A stretch of 64,000 nucleotides of DNA from Sabellastarte sp. h YS-2021 (lineage: Eukaryota > Annelida > Polychaeta > Sabellida > Sabellidae). This document shows positions 57,603 through 64,000 of the stretch, in pieces. The stretch lies in the NCBI GenBank assembly GCA_964017235.1, contig OZ024927.1:55743293-55807292 (forward strand), given 5' to 3'. The translations under genes were made by a program, and so were the position numbers. Position 1 is the first letter of the stretch, and the number at the start of each line of letters is the position of its first letter. The notes beneath the pieces are model-generated. The model worked only from the letters and a program-made list of their open reading frames with translations. It made no database searches and had not been told where the DNA came from.

Positions 57603-59526
57603 AGTTTGAAAATCTTGTCCGGGCAATATCTCGGCAACCATAAGGTGTAGGAAGTTGATACTTGGCAGGGACATTAGTTAGGGGTTGTAGGTGTGCAACG
57701 TCATGGTCTGACCTTGATTTGACCTTTGACCTTGCTGTAGTGACCTTGACCTTTAAAATCTTGTCCGGGCTATATCTCAGAAACCGTAAGGTGTAGGAAG
57801 TTGATACTTGGTAGGGACATTGGTTAGGGGGGTGTAGGTGTGCAATGTCATGGTCTGACCTTGATTTGACCTTTGACCTTGCTATAGTGACCTTGACCTA
57901 TAAAATCTTGTCCAGGCTATATCTCGGAAACCGTAAGATGTAGGAAGTTGATACTCAGTAGGAACATTGGTTAGGAGTTGTAGGTGTCCAACATCATGGT
58001 CTGACCTTGATTTGACCTTACCGTAGTGACCTTGACCTATAAAATCTTGTCCAGGCTATATCTCGGAAACCGTAAGGTGTAGGAAGTTGATACTTAGTAG
58101 GAACATTGGTTATGAGTTGTAGGTATGCAACATCATGGTCTGACCTTGATTTGACCTTTGACCTTGCCGTAGTGACCTTGACCTATAAAACCTTGTCCGG
58201 GCTATATCGCAGCAACTGTAAGGTGTAGGAAGTTGATACTTGGTAGGGACATTGGTTAGGGGGTGTAGGTGTGCAACGTCATGGTCTGACCTTGATTTGA
58301 CCTTTGACCTTGCTATAGTGACCTTGACCTATAAAATCTTGTCCAGGCTATATCTCGGAAACCGTAAGATGTAGGAAGTTGATACTCAGTAGGAACATTG
58401 GTTAGGAGTTGTAGGTGTCCAACATCATGGTCTGACCTTGATTTGACCTTACCGTAGTGACCTTGACCTATAAAATCTTGTCCGGGCTATATCTCAGCAA
58501 CTGTAAGGTGTAGGAAGTTGATACTTGGTAGGGACATTGGTAGGGGGGGGTTGTAGATGTGCAACGTCATAGTGTGACCTTGATTTGACCTTTGACCCTT
58601 GCCGTAGTGATCTTGACCTATAAAATCTTGTCTGGGCTATATTTCGGAAACTGTGAGGTGTAGGAAGCTGATACTTGGTGAGGACATTGGTTGGGGGGTA
58701 GTAGGTGTGCAACGTCATGGTGTGACCTTGATTTGACCTTTGTACTTGCCGTAGTGAACTTGACCTATAATACCTGGTCTGGGCTATATCTTTGAAACCG
58801 TAAGAGGTGTAGGAAGTTGATATTTGTTAGGGACATTGGTTAGGGGGTGTATGTGTGCTATGTCATGTGACCTTGATTTGACCTTTGACCTTGCTGTAGC
58901 GACCTTGACCTATAAATCTTGTCCAGGTTATATCTCAGAGACTGTAAGGTGTAGGAAGTTTATACTTGGTAGGGACATTGGTTGAGGGTTTTAGGTGTAC
59001 CACGTCATGGTGTAACACTGATTGACCTTTGCCATTGCTGTATTAACCTTTAAAATCTTGTTGCACCTTTGGGTCTGTCTGTTGATGCAGATTAAGTACT
59101 GTTAAAGTCATATTAGAATTGATTAAGAATTTCCTTTTGCAAGTTCCCATTGTAACAGATGGAATTTCATCAAGTGAGCCACAGGCTTTTCTCCAACACC
59201 ACACATAAGCATTCATTGAATGTATTGCCACTTCTGTATGCATGGGTAATATTCAAAACATCCAAACCATAATTCGGCCATTTTTGGTTTACTGATAAAT
59301 GCTGTCATTTTATTATTGAATTATCTTGTTTTAATACTTCATCTTTATATACATTTCTTTTCCTTAGATATTATTTTCTCTACTTAAGCATTATTTGGAC
59401 CTTAATATAACTTACACTGCTCTGAAAGTATCTTGAACTTTGTACTGTTACACTACTTCTATATCTCATGGTGTTGAAAAATATTTCCCCAGGCTGTGGG
59501 GTACGGGCATCTCGGATGCTATTTTT
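57603..59526 (+). mobile_element. Family C element C4, 5'-deleted, about ten units
   Basis: Starts in mid-unit (GTTTGAAAATCTTGTCCGGG), with about ten ~146-bp units, then the family tail, GGCTGTGGGGTA (59492-59503), hairpin GCATC-TCG-GATGC and CTATTTTT. A three-unit block is repeated nearly exactly (57880-58035 again at 58310-58465, about 430 bp apart). Confidence 0.78.
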
Positions 59527-60112
59527 AATCTCCAGCTATTGTATTGTTCGGCTGACCTCAGTTAAATTTTGCACACTTATTAAATATGAAAATAGGGACA
59601 TTCTTATTTTCTTTCCACCTTAGAGTTCCAATACAAGCACAGTCATGGCCATCTTGAAGTAAAACTGAGGGTTTTCAGCTCCCAGCTGACTTACAGTTCA
59701 ATGACATCATTTCAACTTGACACATTTATTAAGTTTAAGGAAGACTTCTAATGACCTTTTTGTTTAGAATTCCTATATTTAAGAGACTTTGGCCAACTTA
59801 ACATAATAATCGTATAGTTTTTGCTCCCACCTCATTTATTTTAAGACTTTTTAAAACCACACCTGCCACATGTATACTTAAAACAAGACTTCTGTTATCT
59901 TGCAAAGCTAACCCCCTAGTGTTTTTGAAGTTATGGCATCTTCAAAGAAAAAAAATGAAGTATTTAGCATGCAGTGATGTGGTTATTAATGTATTGCAAG
60001 CTGATCAGTGTTCATATAATATAAATTCCCAATTTTAGGCACATTAAAAAAAATCCCACATTCGTCTGATTCTATTCTTGTGGAATTGTGTGGATATGAC
60101 TTTTCCTTTTTA
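59527..60112 (+). repeat. Array I, right part
   Basis: AATCTCCAGCTATTGTATTG onward matches 411-600 and 6950-7030. The last part (59880-60112) is unassigned. Confidence 0.65.
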
Positions 60113-61777
60113 TGTCAGCTGACTTGTCAAGTTTGTTACTCTGAACAACTTCTCCTAAACTACAAGACCCAGAGACATGCTGTTTTTTTTAAAAGATGCC
60201 TTAACTATTGAGGATGAAAAATTGTTCAAGGCATGCAGATCTGTTTGTTTGTCTGTGCCCCAGAGCCATTACAAGCCAGGTACCCCCATCCAAAGTGTGA
60301 AAATTTCAAAACTTTATCGCAATTTTCTCATTCACTATTGCAGGGATTTTTCTCATATCTTGCATATATGTACCAGGCCACTAGTAGATTACCTTGTGTG
60401 AGTATTAGACCTGGATCTGTCTTAATTAATTTTTATGAATTTTTAAAATTTTTAGTACATTAAAATTCATGAAATCATGCACGAAATCACTTATAATTTG
60501 AAAAGTATTACATTTAGAGCATTTTGTCAAAATTTGTTATTCAGCTACTTTTTTCATAGCTACAACATTGTGAGTAAATTGAGTGTCTGCCCCAATAGCT
60601 AAGTGAGTAATAGTTACTTTCTGACTTTTCAGTACCTCCTGTAAAGAGTAAAATCACCTATAACTTGAAAACTATTGCATATACAGAATTTTGTGTAAAT
60701 CTGTTATTCAGCTACTTTTGGGTCAGCTACAACATAGTAAAATTTCAGACCTGTAGCTCATTGCATAGCTTACTAATAGCTACGTTGAGGTTATAACTGT
60801 TGAGTAAATCAGTTGTAACGTGAAAACTATTGCATTTAGAGTAGTTTGTTTAGATATGTTATTCACCTAATTTTTGGTCAGCTATAACATAGTAAAATTG
60901 CAGACCTGTAGCTCATTACATAACTGAGCAATAGCTATTTTCAGGTTCTCACTGTTGAGTAAATCAGTTGTAACTTGAAAGCTATTCTATTTACAGTATT
61001 TTGCTTAAATATGTTATTATTCACCCACTTTTGGGTCAGCTATAATATAGTGAAATTGCAGACCTGTGGCTCATGGCATAGCTGAGCAATAGCCATTTTC
61101 AGGTTCTCACTGTTGAGTAAATCAGTTTGTAACTCGAAAACTATTGCATTTACAGTATTTTGTTTAAATATGTTGTTCACCTTCTTTTGGGTCAGCTATA
61201 AGATAGTGAAATTACAGACCTGTAGCTCATTGCATAGCTGAGTAATAGCTACTTTGAGGTTATCACTGTTGAGTAAATCAGTTGTAACTTGAAAACTATT
61301 GCATTTAGAGTAGTTTGTTTAAATATACTATTCACCTAATTTTTTGTCAGCTATAACATAGTGAAATTGCAGACCTGTAGCTCATTACATAGCTGAGCAA
61401 TAGCTATTTTCAGCTTTTCACTGTTGAGTAAATCAGTTGTAACTCAGAAACTGTTGCATTTACAGTTATTTGGTTAAATATGTTGTTCACCTACTTTTGG
61501 GTCAGCTATAAGATAGTGAAATTGCAGACCTGTAGCTCATGGCATAGCTCAGCAATAGCTACTTTCGGGTTCTTGCTGTTGAGTAAATAAGTTGTAACTT
61601 GAAAACTATTGCATTTACAGTATTTTGTTTAAATATGTTGTTCACCTACTTTTGGGTCAACCCTAACATAGTAGCTCATTTAGCTTCATGTAGCTCATTA
61701 CTTCTTGTACTTCTACTCTGAATTTCAAAACTCACAGTCAGCTGACACAGAGCCCGTTAATGGGCACTGATTGCTTG
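60113..61777 (+). mobile_element. Family A element A3, complete, in intron 4
   Basis: 5' TGTCAGCTGACTTG, leader, ~155-bp array (about eight units, 60440-61680), 3' AGTCAGCTGACA (61736-61747), hairpin GCCCGTTAATGGGC, then CACTGATTGCTTGTT. The uninterrupted leader shows what A2 looked like before its 2.1-kb insertion. Confidence 0.75.
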
Positions 61778-62639
61778 TTGGAGAACAAAGCTTTAATTAA
61801 TTCAGCTTTTGTTTAGCAGCAGGAGTTGTTGATCTAGCTACTTATTCGATACACTATGTAAATTGGTCAAATGTATAGACTTGACTTCTTTCTGAAGATA
61901 AGATGACTGGAAAAAACACTTTCTCATAAACAGTTATTCTTGGTCAGTATTTTATGTATCTCCAGCTAATTGAAAATGAAATGAAATAAATGAGTTCTCT
62001 GAGAGAACTGTTTTGTCTGTTTTGAGAGAATGGAAAAGCCTTAATAATATGTAAAAACCTTGGGCTTTCATGATATTCAGATATAGATTCATGTTTAAAT
62101 TAAAGAAGTTACATCTGACAACATGACTTTGTGTATTTTTTTTACAATGGAACAATAAAGGATTTCACAAATACAATTATCTTAAGCATATTTATCTTAT
62201 AAAAGTATGAAATAGCAATGAATTTTCAGAGGCATAAAATGCCTCAAATATATACAACATATGAATGTCCCTATCTATAGCCAATTATAGTTTACTACAG
62301 TGTATCTTTATCATTACATATTTATTTACAGCAAAAATGATATATTCTTTTCATATAATATACCACTCTACAAAACACAATAAAGCTCACATTATGTTTA
62401 CAGTCTAATACTGCAACTGATACAGTTTTTAGATAATCCACTTTTCCATTAGATACAAAACGCAGTAAAGCTTACCTTCTCCTTACAGTCTCATACCACA
62501 ACTACTACAGCTTTATTAACTCAAGTCTCCATCCGGGCTGCTCGTTGTTGTCAGCAAAATCCTTTTTCTAGTTGTTTCTTGGGCTTCAAAATATGAAAAC
62601 TATTTGTAAGAAATCATGGCCCGTGAATCTTTTGTAGAA
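61778..62639. other. Intron 4, no feature
   Basis: AT-rich. TCTGTTTTGAGAGAATGGAA near 62017 recurs at about 8477. Confidence 0.45.
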
Positions 62640-62768
62640 CATCTTGTGGGTTCTCTATACTTCTTACAGCAGAAGTTGTTCCTAAGATTTTCCCAAATCT
62701 CATTGTTGTTGGCCATTTTGCTGTACCTGCAGGCTGGGGTTCTCGTCTGCCGAGGCTGGCTATTTTAG
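62640..62768 (+). mobile_element. Family E 3' end
   Basis: GGCTGGGGTT (62732-62741) is the inverted partner of the family E 5' word. It is followed by TCTCGTCTGCCGAGGCTGGC, which can fold (one mismatch, GA loop), and then TATTTT, closely parallel to the family C end. Confidence 0.5.
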
Positions 62769-62824
62769 ATAATACTGTGTACATTCAAGTTATGGGATCA
62801 GTTGTAATTTGTTTGTATCTGCAG

Positions 62825-63003
62825 GCCAGAGCCAGGACAGGACACTCCCAAGTTCTTGCTCCATCCCTGGCTCTCTAGTGAGGAGACAGAGCTCGACTTC
62901 CTCAGAACAGTGGCTGATGTGATGCTCGTACATCTCCTGCCTGAACAGTATGCTCGTGTACAGAGTGTCAGGCACCTACTCAGGGAAATACTCGCTTGCA
63001 CAA
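62825..63003 (+). CDS. SNX25-like sorting nexin, coding exon 5 (PXA continues)
   Basis: Acceptor TTTGTATCTGCAG, donor GTATGG at 63004 (weaker consensus), one base left over. It completes the split Lys and adds 59 codons: a Pro-rich lead, FLLHPWLSSEETELDFLRTV, then DVMLVHLLPEQYARVQSVRH and LLREILACT. The [LV]H-x-x-LLP ... LREIL block is the conserved core of PXA domains shared by SNX13, 14, 19 and 25, where [RA]EIL follows a set of helices. The PXA end and the RGS, PX and nexin-C domains expected in the family lie beyond the window. Codon use is GC-richer than in the earlier exons. Confidence 0.88.
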
Positions 63004-63084
63004 GTATGGGTTCTGGATGCTTGTTAATTGTTTGATCTGAAGTGCAGGGATAGTACTGAAGACATCAAAGTGTCTTGCATGTGT

Positions 63085-63262
63085 TGGGTAAATTGTTTAT
63101 CGATGTTGACGATATTTAATGTTTTGGGACAGGGTTACTGATATCAATGTCTTTAGATGTATATCAGTATCACCATTGTAAGTAAAACTGTAAACTTATG
63201 CTGCAGATGTTTGAAATAAAGCCTTGATCTGAAGAAATTGTACACTTTTATCTTGCATTTTT
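63085..63262 (+). mobile_element. Half copy of the 25518-25909 MITE
   Basis: GGGTAAATTGTTTATCGATG onward matches 25520-25695 (CACTTTTATCTTGCATTTTT versus CACTTTTATCTCACATTTTT), then is cut in the T run by family A element A4. Confidence 0.8.
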
Positions 63263-63263
63263 C

Positions 63264-64000
63264 TGTCAGCTGTCAGTCAGCTGACATTATGGCATCATTC
63301 TGCGGCCATGTGAACATCTTCTTCCCCAAAAGTACAAGGCCCAGAGACATGATGTTACTTTTAAAAGACACCTTATCTATCGAGGATGATAAATCGTAAA
63401 ATTCATGCAGATCTGTCTGTTCGTTTGTTCCGCAGAGCCATTACAAGTCAGGTACCCCAACCCAAAGTGTGAAAATTTTGTCACAATTTTCTCATTGACT
63501 ATTTAAAGGATTTCTCTCTTATCTTGCATATGTGTACTAGGCCACAGGTAGATTCCTTTGTGTGAGGTTAAGACCTGGATTTTATGAATTTTTAAAACAA
63601 TTGTATCCCTGAAAAGCGCACCCGCAGAGATTTTCTTATGTTCAACCTACAAGCCACATTTATTTTGGGATTTCTTTTAAACTTTGCAAGTGGCTTGCTA
63701 TGGCAGAGATCTGGCCACCCTATTATTTTGGTAGCCCAGGAGTCAAAATTATGCTCTGGGGAGTCAAAAACTAAATTTTATATTTAGTGCATAAATTGGT
63801 AGGTATGACATCTCACCAACCGATCTTTTTGGATGCCTGGGGGCAAAATCAAGCGAGTAATGGCTATTTTAAGGCTAGGAGTCAAAATTATGCTCTGGGG
63901 AGTCAAACACCTAAAAAAATTGACTTGTAACTTGAAAACTATTGCATTTAGAGAATTTGGTTTAAATATGTTATTCAGCTACTTTTGGGTCAGCTATAAC
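63264..64000 (+). mobile_element. Family A element A4, runs off the window
   Basis: TGTCAGCTGTCAGTCAGCTG, the family leader (AACATCTTCTTCC, GAGACATGATGTTAC, ATCTATCGAGGATGATAAAT), an unrelated stretch with GTCAAAATTATGCTCTGGGG twice (63740 and 63880), then the ~155-bp array at the right edge. It lies in intron 5 of the SNX25-like gene. Confidence 0.72.

Noticed and set aside
39244-63003. Assignment to SNX14, SNX13 or SNX19
   Set aside because: The general PXA pattern fits all, but the V-x-TL-x-x-HF-x-D-x-x-x-AN stretch and the linker length after it fit SNX25 best from memory. An alignment would settle it.

Overview
This is AT-rich, intron- and repeat-dominated animal nuclear DNA. The only host protein-coding gene I can support is a sorting nexin of the SNX25 (Drosophila snazarus) type. 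Its first five recognisable coding exons lie on the + strand between 39244 and 63003, and the gene runs off the right edge. The exon sequence together with the repeats (tRNA-derived SINEs, CR1-like and L1-like LINEs, and abundant hairpin-ended elements carrying satellite arrays) suggests a mollusc, most likely a marine bivalve. That is an inference; no sequence search was possible.

Layout. 1-28 kb is intergenic or upstream sequence. It holds a 5'-truncated CR1-like LINE (926-2363, -), tandem arrays (2871-5000), a head-to-head inverted array (5040-5990), a degenerate AGTTGG-rich tract (9745-10095), a decayed L1-like LINE (13480-14790, -), two good SINE copies, several terminal-inverted-repeat (TIR) elements, and a dead MULE/ZSWIM-like gene (26068-27860, -) split by a 390-bp hAT-type MITE. 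28.4-34.8 kb is one 6.4-kb satellite-bearing element. 35-39 kb holds further repeat elements. 39.2-64 kb is the 5' part of the SNX25-like gene, whose introns are filled with more of these elements.

The main observation is a set of at least five element families whose sequences differ but whose plan is the same. Each has a short inverted repeat at its 5' end, a leader, one or more tandem arrays with units of about 135-170 bp (about 280 bp in one family), and the inverted-repeat partner followed by a small hairpin and a T-rich or CTTG-type end. The terminal words are TGTCAGCTGACT (family A), TATCTCCCGCC (B), TACCCCACAGCC (C), GTATCCCCGGA (D) and AACCCCAGCC (E). Where the interrupted sequence is known from another copy in this window, the junction lies in a T run. 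This matches non-autonomous Helitron/Helentron relatives (HINE-like, comparable to bivalve pearl-type elements). No transposase or Rep/helicase gene for them is present here.

The arrays contain recurring regulatory-looking words: AGGTCA direct repeats (nuclear-receptor-like) in family C, and ATGGCGGC/GCCGCCAT (YY1-like) in several arrays. The same array types recur in families with different ends, so arrays and termini appear to have been exchanged. No tRNA, rRNA or CRISPR feature was found.
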